Below the pieces are notes generated by a model. The model was not told where the DNA came from, ran no database searches, and worked only from the letters and a program-made list of their open reading frames with translations. Shown here piece after piece: positions 1 to 11,599 of a DNA stretch of 64,000 bases. This DNA is from Rhabditoides inermis (lineage: Eukaryota > Nematoda > Chromadorea > Rhabditida > Rhabditidae), in assembly GCA_963966185.1 (NCBI GenBank), contig CAWZYM010000021.1:277501-341500 (forward strand). The letters are read 5' to 3'. Numbering within the stretch: position 1 is the first letter of the stretch; every line of letters starts with the position of its first letter. The position numbers were made by a program, and so were the translations under genes.

Positions 1-67
1 GTGTAGTGTGTATACCAGAGAAGTATTCAAGAGAAAAGACATTGAAAATCATTCCAGTACGACTGAC

Positions 68-360
68 CTGTACTCGATACTGATAGTTGGGTCCCTTGTA
101 GGGATCACTCCGATGTGCACGTTCCAATCCTTGGCCTGCTCCGAGCGGTACTCCACAAGGAAGCCTACGACGGAATATGTTACGGTAACATTGAGGTGGG
201 ATACGGTAGGATACGGTATGGTGTGGCTATGGTACGGTAGGCTTCGGTACCTTGACGTCCGAGTCGGGGTGGTCTCCCGTCTGAATGCCCTCCCATTCGA
301 CGGTGAGCAGTGATTCGGTGCCGCGCTTCACACGCGCCGCCCGAAACTGCTCCGACTCGG
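68..360 (-). CDS. Fibronectin type III-like exons of a receptor or adhesion gene (partial)
   Basis: There are two exon-like blocks on the minus strand, 360-251 and 164-68. The first begins after TTTTTCAG and ends at AAG|GTACCG; it contains the FN3-like strand LLTVEWEGIQTGD. The second starts after CGTCGTAG, ends at TACAG|GTCAGT, and reads FLVEYRSEQAKDWNVHIG, the typical 'LVEYR....W' strand of an FN3 fold. Together they would give one FN3 sandwich, usually part of cell-surface receptors or matrix proteins. The joined frame is off by one base at the canonical sites (phase 0 into phase 1), so the exact junction is uncertain, or there is an indel. The gene continues off the left edge of the window. 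Family assignment rests on strand motifs only. Confidence 0.5.
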
Positions 361-364
361 CTGA

Positions 365-2550
365 AAAAGAAGACGTTTCATAGTTTATCATGTTGATTTT
401 TCTTCATTTAATTTGTCCTGTGATGTTTCTTCTGCCCCTGTGCTGACCAAAAATCTCGCAGCGCGCTATGATAAATCAGGATTTATCATCGAACCGCGCG
501 AGCCGATCGATCAATCATAGAAGAAAGATTCTAACATTTCTTGCTTCCTTCCCAAAAGCGGCGTGCAAGGGAAAAGAAGACACATGGGGATTCGAGGAGA
601 GATGAGCAGACGTGGAAATAGCGTACGATAACACGAGAGTGATAGTGAAAAGGAGCGCGAGAGAGTGTGCGAGATGGGGAGGCGCGAGAGAAAGAGTGCG
701 CGAACTGGTTCGTATCTCCCATCAGAAAAGACGCGCATTCCATTATCACCATCACCCTCTATCACCATAATTACTACTAATACTATAACGGTAACGAGAG
801 AGTAGAGAAGCAGAGTGAGAGAGATGCGGCAGGCACGCAGCGTGCGTTCTATCTCTCTCCCTCTCTCTGATTCGAATGAACAACGGCAACACAACGGGAT
901 ATCAATTATCTTTCAAAAGTACTTCCAAGTAAAAGTAGTTGGTTTGTACTGTTGTCTCAGTTGAGCAAAAGGACTGACATGTTTTCAATGGAAACATGTG
1001 TCAACAGGCTCTCTCTCTCTCATACCAGTGCAAAGCGGCCATATTATAATGAACGCGTTTACAAAGTTATGCAGTTATTATCTAAAAACACAACTTCTGT
1101 TGTAACATAACACGTCGAATAATGCTGAGAGCCTGTTTGCACATGTCTCCATTGAAAACATGTCAGTCCTTTTGCTCAACTGAGACAACAGTACAAACCA
1201 ACTACTTTTACTTGGAAGTACTTTTGAAAGATAATATCTGTCCTTTTCTTAAGTTTTGTTTCACAAAATTATATTTTCATACACGTTCGCGATTCGCTGC
1301 GAGGATACCGACGCGCACCCGCTATTCGCCTCTCTCTCTCACTCACACACAGAGGGGGCGGGGCGAAAGCGATTGTCCGACGCCCGCCCGCCCGCCCGAC
1401 ACCAATCTCAATCCGCACTCGAATGCGGACTCTCCGTATCTCGCTTCAAATTCAATCAAACTCAATACAACTTTCTATAACTCTATCGAATAGAGATGTG
1501 AATGCAATGTAACAGTGGAAATCACTTCAAAATGAGGAAAGTGCTTCATCCGGGAAAAGTCGTTTTTGAGCATTCTAGCGCGCGGGGACATCCAGTACAA
1601 AACGAGAGGGCGCTGGCGCGCCCTCTCTAATGTGATCTATCGATAATTACCCTGGGAGCGTGCTTTCCACAAGCAACAAAAAAGTGCGCGCGGCGGTGGC
1701 TTCCCATAGTGGGATCGCGGTCATTTATTTCCCGATATACCTCTACCTTTTGATCTACCCGCTGATCGCAGATCATCTTTGTCTAATCACTCTATCAGCT
1801 GATCGCCTCGATCAATCGCTGCACCCGACACAACCTGCCAATCAGCCGTAACGCATTATGACAGCTCGTGGAATGTCCCGGTCCAAGTGCAGCCTGTCTG
1901 CATCCTCCCCCCCTTCCTCTCTCTCTCTCTCTCTCTCTCGCAAGATATGCAAATCACCGGAGAGTGATTGTATAACAGGAAAGCGGTGCGCAAGAAGACG
2001 TTTGAAAAACGCTGTGTGGCTAACAGGCTCCCTCTCCCCTCCCTCTCTCTCTCTCTTTCCCCGTCCCCGCAATCTAGTGATGACTCAATGATGCGCGAAG
2101 AGAGTGTGCGCGGGGTCATGAACTCTCTCTGATCAGATCGCATATCTATCCCACATCAAACACCGGGCCGCCGATGAGAAGGGAGATGCGCAGTCGGTGG
2201 CTGCTCACACCTCATCTCTCTGTTTGCGGACGCCCAAACCGGCTCCAGCTTGCGACATGTAGCGCCGCTGTTCACACGTTGCGTCCCCTCTATCGATAGA
2301 TGTACACATGGATCAACCGTCTGATTAGGCATTCCTCCCAAGGTGACATGCAAATGCGATGTGGGTGTGTGTATGCGAAAGAACGGGCGGGTACAATAGA
2401 GCTGAATGGGCGACATTTCTACCCACCGCCCGCCTTTGTGCACTCGACTTGAATGCGCGGCATAATCCTCTCCAACCCTCCGGCACTCCAGCTCCTATCT
2501 CCCTCTTTTCAAAATGTAAACAACAAACAAATGAGAGAAAGGGTACTGAC
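365..2550. other. No confident coding exon; CT/GA tracts and one foldback element
   Basis: This stretch holds GA/CT-rich runs (for example near 1010-1022 and 1917-1939) and the foldback element at 907-1233. One weak minus-strand exon candidate lies at about 2292-2209 (after CGATAG, ending ATGAG|GTGTGA). It would join in phase to the signal-peptide exon at 2611-2551, but has no recognisable domain. The rest is probably intronic sequence of the minus-strand gene. Confidence 0.4.
907..1233. mobile_element. Foldback (inverted-repeat) element, copy 1
   Basis: The two ends are inverted copies of each other over roughly 100 bp. The left arm (907-1010) starts TATCTTTCAAAAGTACTTCC and the right arm (about 1128-1233) ends with its reverse complement. 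The centre is about 120 bp of AT-rich sequence with no ORF. The arm sequence and the right flank (TGTCCTTTTCT...) resemble the element at 9351-9732, so the two appear to belong to one non-autonomous family. Confidence 0.75.
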
Positions 2551-2611
2551 CGGAGAGTGACTGTGCCGCTAACAGAGCGAGGAGCAGAAGCCCCCGCGAG
2601 CACAGACCCAT
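2551..2611 (-). CDS. Possible first exon encoding a signal peptide
   Basis: On the minus strand an ATG at 2611, just after a TTTTCAG-like acceptor, opens 20 codons: MGLCSRGLLLLALLAAQSLS. This is a classical secretory signal: a short positive start, a Leu/Ala-rich hydrophobic core and small residues before a likely cleavage site. It ends TCCG|GTCAGT, a good donor, in phase 1. Its strand and position upstream of the FN3-like exons at 360-68 suggest it is the start of that gene, but the connecting exons are not resolved. A chance hydrophobic stretch in CT-rich DNA is the alternative. Confidence 0.4.
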
Positions 2612-3035
2612 CCTGAAAACACACACAATCAATCAATAATCACCCACGCAATCGATATACCCGGAGCGGTACACAGGTAGAGAAAAGGGTTTCGCGCACA
2701 TGAGAGCAGCACATCGGAAATGATCGTAAATAACGCCCGCAAATCACGACAGTCGATGGTTGGGAGACCGATGGAATGAAGGAATGGCCGGCGAGAGAGC
2801 GGCGAGAGAGCGCGGCGGACGGAGATGGTCAGACGCGGGTCGACTACGGTAGAAAGCAGCTATCAGCATCATCGCCACCCATCTCTCTCTCTCTCATTGG
2901 CTCGTGTTTCGTGGTGCGCGGTTCACACACACGCGCACTACGACACACCGCGCTCTGACCAACTATTCTCTCCAGTCATATCATATCCATATGCCACAAA
3001 CAGAGAAAAGATGAGACATGGGTGGGGAAAGGCTT

Positions 3036-3077
<42 letters not shown>

Positions 3078-3485
3078 TGACCAAGGACACTACGAACGGG
3101 AAAACTATATCACGCCGCACTGACATACGATCACTATATGAGACGGAGTGAGTAGATATAGGAGTGAGTGTGCTTGGAACTAGTCTACCTGTATGGATGA
3201 CAGTGGCAGAGTGGGTGGACTGAGGGCAGAGAGAATGGAAGGAGCGGGGGAACGCGAAGGTAGGAATGCGAGATGATAATGCGTGGGGGTGACTCACAAA
3301 GTCAAATAAAATCCGCCCGCCACTCTGGTGGCGCACGCTAGAATACAGGTAGATCAAAAAAGACACTGGCCGTGTTTCAGGTGTGATTATGCCAAACTAC
3401 CTACATGACCGCCGCTGACCGCTGTAAAAATGTTTTACTATATCTATCCGTAGCGCAGTGAGTGGTTGAGTTAGGGAGAGAAAGC

Positions 3486-3520
<35 letters not shown>

Positions 3521-5110
3521 GGGAAGAGAAACTAGAACGGATAAACACAGCAACAAACAATGTATGAATCACATATCCGCGAGACATAGGCTACAGAAAT
3601 AGGGGAGTAGAGCAATGTTGCAAAAATGTGTTGGTGTTGAAAGAAGAATGTGTTTAGCGTAAAGGTGTAAAGGAGAGGAGGAGTGTAGAAACCATTCCCC
3701 GATCAGTCGCGAGGAGACGAGAAAAAGTGCAACGCGCAGAAATTACATTAGCGAGTGTTGCATCGATGGAAACACAAACAAACAAACAAACATATAGCAG
3801 TAGTATACAGTTGCGAGGCCCAGCAGCCAGCGCCAATAGAAAGTGTGTTGAGGGGGCGGTGGGATAAGGCGAGAGAGCGCGCGGATTGAGGAGAGCGGCC
3901 AGACGACAGACAGAACAAACTCGACGCGATCTCAAACCGAAGCGATCCTCAAGAAAACGAGCCGGAAATCCGCACGTTGCGGAAAAGTGCCTAAATGGAG
4001 TGCAAAGGAGATGGAGCAGGAAGGAGAGCGACTACAGTACTCCATAAACCCATCACATATACCGCAATAATAATGAAACTCGCGTTACACTCACTCTCTC
4101 TCTCTCTCTCGCCATTACTATCGATGAGATCTCACAAGACAGATCCATTAAAGGAGGCTGGCAGATCGGAGCCTAGAGAGCAGAGGAATAGAAGAGAACG
4201 AGGTGGAAAAGAGAGGATAGATGATGGAGAAGGTGGAGGGCGCAGCAGTGCGCGAGCCGAGATCACCTTGTGATAAGAGGACAGTGGAGGTCAGAGCGCA
4301 CCTGACAGTAATAATGAATGCATCACTGACAAAGTCATTAGCTCGAGAAAGAATCGAGAGGCACTCGATATACTCTGATCGATGCGTCTGATCTGGACTA
4401 TGAACACCTAACCCCTTCTCTCTTTTGTGAGGCGAGAGAGTCAAACACACCGCCGCCTTTCTCTCTCTAACCTAACTATATTTGATCGTGCTGTTCGAAT
4501 CGAGGCCCTAGAGGGGATAAGGAGGCAGCGCATAACTCGAGCACGCCAATGCAAGAAGAAGTCGAAAGAAGCGAGCAAGCAACACATACCGAGCCTCCGA
4601 GGGGGGAGAGCTAAGCCGGTGAAAAAAGCACACGAACCGACTTCCGCACACACTCACACACACGAAACACAGACGCGCGCGAACCTCAAATCGGAGGTAT
4701 GCAAATGAAGATGAAGTGGTCAATGATCGGTCGTCGTATATTATAAGCGGCGATGTTGCGGCCGGTGCAGGCTGGAGAGAAAAGAGAAGACTTTGGAAGA
4801 CGATGGTGATTAGAATTAGTTGATGCAACAGTGCGCGGAGAGAGGCAGGCAGCGAGAGCGGCGAGAGAGCAGGTACGGAGATGAGGGTGAGAGAGGAAAG
4901 GAGATAGAGAGATGAGGCGGATCGAGGAGAGCGGTGAGAAGGAGAGTGCGGCGATGGAATGCGCCTTCGCCATATGCAAGCGCAAATATTTGGACAACAT
5001 TGAAACAAGTGGCTGCTAGCGGAGGCAGCGAGGGAGGGTGCGGGGCGAGGCGAGAGAGAGGGACAGTCCTCGCTAGGTGCAAGCAGCGCGCTCTCTCTTG
5101 AGAAACGCAC

Positions 5111-5145
<35 letters not shown>

Positions 5146-5606
5146 CGATCACTCGATAGCAAATGTGCATTGCGGTCATATCCGAAATGGGTTCACGGGA
5201 ACGCGCGCCGAGATTGGATGGACGGAAGCCGCATATCACGCAAAAACACACACGCGCGCGAGGGGAAGACGTGTTTGATGTGGCGACGGCGTGCGGGCGT
5301 GGTCTTCCAGGAGCACAGAAGCCGACGATCATTCATAGCAATAGCTGGTCGTCTAATGGAGGGGCGGCCAATTCCAGGCTCGTCGTCCTTTTTGATATCA
5401 GGGTGTGGTCACAGCAACGGCTAATAGTTAGAAAGAGAGAGAGAGGCGGGCTGAAACGGGTTCGCCCCACCGCGCGCCAAGGAAGGCTGAACCTATCGTC
5501 CCCTGCCATTCTCAGACAAACCAACCCCGCAATCAATCAATTCGAGAGATGGAGATTCTTGCATTGATTGTGTGTGTGATAGATTGATTATGTGGGTGTG
5601 CGCGAT

Positions 5607-5649
<43 letters not shown>

Positions 5650-7027
5650 GTCGTTTTCAGTGGCAAGGTCAGCGAGCAGCGATCGGCCGCCGCCGCCGCG
5701 TGACTAGCCACGCCCACCTGACCACGCCCACTGCCACACCCTCTCTCGATTACACTTCTTTCGGGCGCAACAGTGGTTCGCGGACATAAGTGCGGGAGAG
5801 TAGTGCGACAGAAGAGGCTTGTGTGTGTGTTGTGTGTGAAATCAGCCTTGACCCTACTTGGAAGAAGGAGTGGAAGAGAAGACGTGCATGTGTTGACTAC
5901 GGTGTAATAAACGGTTTCGCCGCCGCTCCCTACTCCCCTAGCACATTCCAAGTTTCCGCGGCTAATAACTGGGAGAAGCGCGCGCGTTCGCACGGTTATG
6001 ACGCCCATCCCATCTCAACTACATTCACCGTGGCAAGTTCCGGGGAACGCCATAACATTGCGGTAAACTGGAGGTAATCAGGACTGATGGAGTAGGGATG
6101 TGAGTGTGAGTGAGTGAGTGCGATTGATCGCCGCGACAACGCCACATTACCGCGCCGAAGGTCGGATGATGGCACATCAATGGAAGCTACGCAGTCGGTG
6201 TGAGTAAACACAGAGTTTCTGGGGCTGGTGTGAGAGTAGCAAGTACTCGACGAAAGCCTCGCGCGACCCGCCAGCCGCAATCCGCGAGCAAACGACGCGC
6301 ACTCGCGGTCAAAGCAGCCACGACGTTCATAAAATGCGACCACACAAACATGCACACTCGGCTATCATGCAGTCTTCCAGCACAAACAGGCGTGGAAAAC
6401 ACATACACACACTACGTAGTGATTCACAGGCGCCGCCTCAAAACTGTCCCCCTCCCGCCCGCCAAAGGAACCATCATCAATTATGGACGGCGAGAAGAAT
6501 GCATATTAGTCACCCACGCGACCACGACCACACCCCATATCAAAATCGTTATCATTCGTGAGTATGGCGCGGAAAAAGGGCGGGTGTGGGAGAGAGAGAG
6601 AGAGAGAGAATTACAGGAACTAGTACACAAGAATAGATGTAAGAATGATTCCGAAGAAATGCACAGGACGCTAAGGAGGAGTCCGAGAATGATGACAGTG
6701 TGACTATGCGACAGGGAGAGAGAGGAGAGAGGAGGGTGACACTCGCGTATACTATTCAATGGTTTGTTGCGCGTGTGGCGAGCCATAAAACAGGCGGCGG
6801 GGGTGGAGGTGTGAAGACAGAGAAAGACAACTCGCAGGCGAGAGAAACCAAAAAGAGTATAATGAAACCGAGATAAGAACATGCGCCGATCGATTCGCAT
6901 CCGATCCCGGACGCACAGATAACAAAACACATAGAGTTGCCTCCGTGCAAAATGGCGACACGTAAAGTAGAAGGGCAAACTAGTGACACGCCGGCTCGCG
7001 GGAGGGACGGACCGTCACCGAAACGGA

Positions 7028-7058
<31 letters not shown>

Positions 7059-7736
7059 CCTCTTCCCCTCTCTCCAGGGCTGTAGACAGTGTTATCACAT
7101 AATAATCAGTGTTATTTGGTCGGCGTCAATTGAAAGACGTGATATGGAGTGGGAGTGGTGTCTTTTCACCGTTCGCTCTCACACCTCCGTACTAGCGAAC
7201 ATAAAACCTTATCGCACTTGCCATAATTTCTTAGCAGGGCTTCGATCAGAACTCTGCTCATCGTATAGATATTGTGATATGCGTGATTCAATACACTTTT
7301 AAAAAAAATCAGCAACCAGTCAGTGTATCTTCGATAAAGAGCGTAGACGAGGAAAATCGAATATAAAAGGAAACGGTGAACTATCTCTCTCTTTTCACTC
7401 TACGAACAAAAAGAGTGAGGCTTGTAATGAATGATTATGATACGTTTTGATACAACACATATGAAAATCTGTTCATTATACATTTGACAGACAAATTATA
7501 AGCGAGACTCAATACTCAATAGTCTTGATGTCTTGAACAGAAGAAAGGAGAAAGACGACTGGTTTGAAAACCAGCCATATAAGCGAGAGAGGGCATCCTT
7601 CTTCTAAGCCAACCGCATGTGTTGGAGAAAATGAGCTTCTCCCCCTAAATGGATAACGTTCACTACTGTTATGTGTTTATAATCACCAGGTACATGCGAT
7701 AACTCACCACCACTATCAACTCCATCGCCGGTGCAC
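2612..7736. other. Microsatellite-rich non-coding stretch
   Basis: I see no supported gene here. The stretch has many pure (GA)n/(CT)n runs: about 3041-3071, 3486-3512, 4097-4110, 5112-5142, 5609-5646, 6591-6608 and 7030-7057. It also has CA/GT runs near 5821-5838 and 4645-4662. ORFs here are simple-repeat Arg-Glu or Ser-Leu translations and are not counted. It is probably the upstream region of the minus-strand gene to the left and the 3' flank of the gene ending at 7737. Confidence 0.5.
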
Positions 7737-10039
7737 TCATTCACACTCTGCCAGCTTGACCGAGGTCTGTCCAATGTTCTTGAGCGGAGAGATGCTGATG
7801 GCGCGACAGACTGGTGCCTTCAAATGAGTTAAAACGTAACATCAAAATCACAACAACATCTGCAATATATCCTGCGCTATGCTCTGCTAGTGAGCTCAAC
7901 GAACTCGCACATCATTTGCACGTTCTCCTATCGCCCTGAAACACTTACCATGTGTACATGTATTCACGTGATACATTGATAATGTATACATTTTAATATT
8001 TGCACGAGTATTTCATTTTTCTTATATTGACTTCTTATTCAAGTCGTACTTAACTACGCTATGTCGCAATTAATTATACTCTGAAAACGGGGTTTGCGTA
8101 CACACCTTCGTTAGAGGCGGCTTCAACGAGAGAATGGTGCGGAAGTCCTCATCATCCGCGCTATCTTCATCTGACGTTTCGCTCGATGACGTCATTCCAA
8201 CTGTAAATGTCACTCGATCAGTATATCATTGTATCTGTAATATATCATTGTAACTTACATCTCATCTTCGTGTCGAGCGAGATGTTGTTGTGCTTCCGGG
8301 CCTTCTCCTTTCGCTCCTTGAACATGTTCAAGAAAGACTGCTTCATCAACGATGTGCCAATCGCAGCACTCGGACGAGTGGTCCGCGTCACCGCTGGCTG
8401 CCGCGACACCTTAAAGGTAGTGTACCCTCTGAATCTGGGTGTATGCGTAGATATAACATGTCATTGTTTAGGATTCAATGAGTATATTATGATAATGCAA
8501 AAATACATTCTGAAACAAATTAGTTTTAAAAAATCATTTGAAAATTGGAGTGAGAAATCGTAGAATCTAGTAACTTTTAATCAGCTCGGTGGGGTGTGTG
8601 CACAACGTGCACGAAGTTACACAATTTGACCACACTATCGGCTGTTTCATTAAAGACAATTCATTTCCATGTGTTTATATTGTTTCTTATGTCATTCATT
8701 TTTTGGATAACATTTTAATATGTGTTTCTTTTACAAATTTGGCGGGAACAGCTGATAGAAAAATGATCTGCTACACGCAGTAAGTTCTGTTAAAAATCAT
8801 AGCTCATATCGTTGCGTAAATATGCGTATCATGTTGGATTTAAATAAATTTTTGATAAATTTTAATTTCATTATTTTTCATCACAAACAACCACAAACGA
8901 CATTGAAAATATTTCTAAAAGGCATTGATAATACATTCGTGATAATTTTTAATATGGGATTCAGAACGTACACTACCTTTAACTCCTTTTACATACTTTC
9001 TACGTTGCACGCTTTCCCTGTTCTAACAAATTGAATACCATCTATTTGTGTATTCATTTCCCAATTTGCTACTGTCTTTATATGTATATACATTGTTCAA
9101 CCATGATGAATTGTGTTTGCGTAGAGCGCTCATTGTTTGTTCACTCAATGAGATCACCCTTGCCCCTCTCAACTCACGCGTCCACACTTGGTAGTTCTTC
9201 GCTCGTTTAGGAGGGCGTCCTCGATTGTTTCCCTCCTCGCTCGCTCCTCCTCCTTCTCTTCTTCTTCTCTCTGATACGCGTCGCAAGCTCTCTCAGCGGT
9301 TCTCATCATATCCGCCAGCTCCTTGAACCACAATGTTTAATATATCTATATTCTCTTTCGAAAAGTACGTAAGTAAAGAGAAGAGGTTTGTCTGGATCTG
9401 ATTCAACAAAAGCACATGCATAAAATCTCTTTGCAGCTGACTAAAATATCAAAACAAACCTGCTCTTTCGAATTTATGTATATAGAACATAAATGTTATG
9501 CATTATAATATTTTATTTATAGTGAATTATAACAAAAATTTGGCCTTTCACAGTCACCTTACACCTTACATTATATATTTTTTAATGTTTCAAAACACAT
9601 TTTAGAGTGATTCGAAAGAGCAGGTTTGTTTTGATATTTTAGTCAGCTGCAAAGAGATTTTATGCATGTGCTTTTGTTGAATCAGATCCAGACAAACCTC
9701 TTCTCTTTACTTACGTACTTTTCGAAAGAGAATGGATGTCCTTTTCTCAAATTTCGAAGAAATTTTTTTCACATTGGTGAATTACGAAAATAAATTATAC
9801 ATATTGAAAACTCACTAGTCAGAATGTCATGATTGAAAATACAAATAACTTATACAACAATACTACTTAGTAATATTCACTGGTTTGAAATTATGAAATA
9901 GTTTCTGTGATTCCCCCGCTTTTTTGAAACTGATAGATTATGTGTTGCCAAACAATGTTGTGTTATATACGAATGTATGTAAATTAGAAACCTTCGAAAT
10001 AGCTTGGTCGAATCGTTCACGCGCCTGCCGGTCGCTCAT
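7737..10039 (-). CDS. Unrecognised 172-aa gene, five exons
   Basis: Minus-strand exons: 10039-9992, 9321-9178, 8409-8259, 8200-8106 and 7817-7737 (stop). Exon lengths sum to 519 bases and all phases agree. The start MSDRQARERFDQAISK is followed by a charged, probably coiled-coil exon (ELADMMRTAERACDAYQREE and on). Then comes a basic stretch (MKQSFLNMFKERKEKARKH), an acidic serine-rich segment (MTSSSETSDEDSADDED) and the end SVKLAECE. The composition suggests a small nuclear or scaffold-type protein, but I recognise no family. Intron 1 carries the foldback element at 9351-9732, and intron 2 carries a MITE whose TTAA borders the exon-3 acceptor. The first donor (AAG|GTTTCT) is weak, so exon 1 is the least certain part. 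Confidence 0.65.
8415..8978. mobile_element. TTAA-flanked MITE, family 1, copy 1
   Basis: A 564-bp segment is bounded by direct TTAA at 8411-8414 and 8979-8982. Its inverted ends start AGGTAGTGTACCCTCTGAAT on the left and match in reverse complement on the right. It is AT-rich and carries no transposase. TTAA duplication is typical of piggyBac-type non-autonomous elements. The element at 53716-54278 has the same ends and nearly the same length. It lies in intron 2 of the 172-aa gene. Confidence 0.85.
9351..9732. mobile_element. Foldback element with ~122-bp near-perfect arms, copy 2
   Basis: The left arm 9351-9472 and right arm 9611-9732 are near-perfect reverse complements, with ends TTCTCTTTCGAAAAGTACG and inner ends CTGCTCTTTCGAA. 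The 138-bp centre is AT-rich. The near identity of the arms implies recent insertion or conversion. It is related in end sequence to 907-1233. It lies in intron 1 of the 172-aa gene. Confidence 0.85.
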
Positions 10040-10869
10040 TGACGCGCGCTACACACGTTACGAATTTCTCTCTTCTTCCCTTCATCTCCTAAGCAGTTCC
10101 ATTACCTAGCAAGTTACTAGCTAGTCGAAATGAATCTCTACTACGAGTAAACTACTTAGCTATTCTTCACTAGTTATCATGTCATATCGCGAGTGCATGT
10201 ACCGTTAAAAGTTTGTTTATCAGCAGTTTCAAGTTATACAACCGTCGACCTAGCCAATAAGGGGACTGACCTCTCGAGTACAAATCGCTAGCTGCTTACA
10301 AGGGGTCCATCGATTGATGCAATGAATTTGGATCAGATGACGTCACAAACTTCCAACTAGAGGCTCACGAAAGTTGTAAGGGTGGTCGTCACTCCACCGT
10401 GACTAGCGGTTTGTTTTGCGAATGTTTTGCGAATGGTTGCAAATGAATTCGAATGTTGCTTTTGGAATCATTTATGTATGCACATACGTATCATATAAAA
10501 CACACTCCATTAGATTTTGACCCACTGAAACCTCGGTCATGAATTGTAATTGCAGAGCCGAGTGCGTTAAACTGATCTTCCTTATTATATTATGTTAATG
10601 GTAGTATTACTGTTAGAATTGGGAAGTTGTGGCACAGAGATCAAAGCAGCCTCACCCGCACTGCTCTGCTCCTCCGCTATTCGCACGTTCTTTAACTGCC
10701 AGGAGCTCTCACTCGCCCTCTCCTCACCGATCGATCCATTTGATTTCAGGCCGGCTGCCCATTCTGGCTCGCACGAGAAATAGAGAGCGCGCAGAGATCG
10801 TGCGCAAGTGTGAGAATCAGACGGTCTGGAGAGAAAGAGAGTGGCTGATCGAAAAGCGGGGCCTGCTCC
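10040..10869. other. Intergenic stretch, no gene seen
   Basis: This lies between the start of the 172-aa gene and the left end of the CACTA-like element. A minus-strand open frame at 10920-10585 runs through the terminal repeat and shows no domain, so I do not call it. The sequence at 10781-10865 recurs, diverged and in direct orientation, at about 15570-15655 on the other side of the transposon. Confidence 0.4.
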
Positions 10870-11599
10870 TCCGAAACCAGCGCGACACATACATGCCGAC
10901 CATAAGTTTATGTAATGCATGAAAACCGTGATTGTGTAAAGTGTAGCTCACTTCACTTACATCGGTCCTGCATGTTACAAACATTTGCCTCCAGTTTTCT
11001 GCATGAAACAAACATAAAACTCACATGTTTGTTTCATCTGACGATTTATCAAAGGCGATATTTCTCTCCGTGAAACGTATATCGCGTGTAAACGTATCAA
11101 AAAAGACTATAAAAAGGATACAGTAAATTCATTGTTTAATTATTGTCCATTGTTGTTTTTTGTTCATTCTTTGTTGTTGTGTCACGTAATATAATCAAGG
11201 CTAGTATGACGTTGCAGTTTTTTATTTCATACAAACACAAACTCACAATGTAGTAATTCAACGTCCAGCAGGGAAACAATAACATAACGGTGGAGATTTA
11301 GAAAACAAGTAACAGGGAATGGGAAACCAGAAACAAACAAAATACTCACAAACAATACTTACAAACAATCAGGATCAGGAAGTTGATTGAGCAATCAGAA
11401 AGTGTTGCATGAGGGTGACTGTATATACTCGAGCTGTACATTTTGTCAGATAGTGGAGAATAGTGGATAGTGGAACAGATATAGTGGATAAAATATGTAT
11501 GGGGATGAAGGGGAAAGAAATGAGAGCGACGAAGGTCGTAGCAATTCAAGTCATGTCATGTGAAGTATTTCAAAAAGTCATGTTGAATGTCTCCACTCA

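Noticed and set aside
10585..10920. Minus-strand 111-codon frame as an exon
   Set aside because: It runs through the transposon terminal repeat, has no domain and no clear partner exon.
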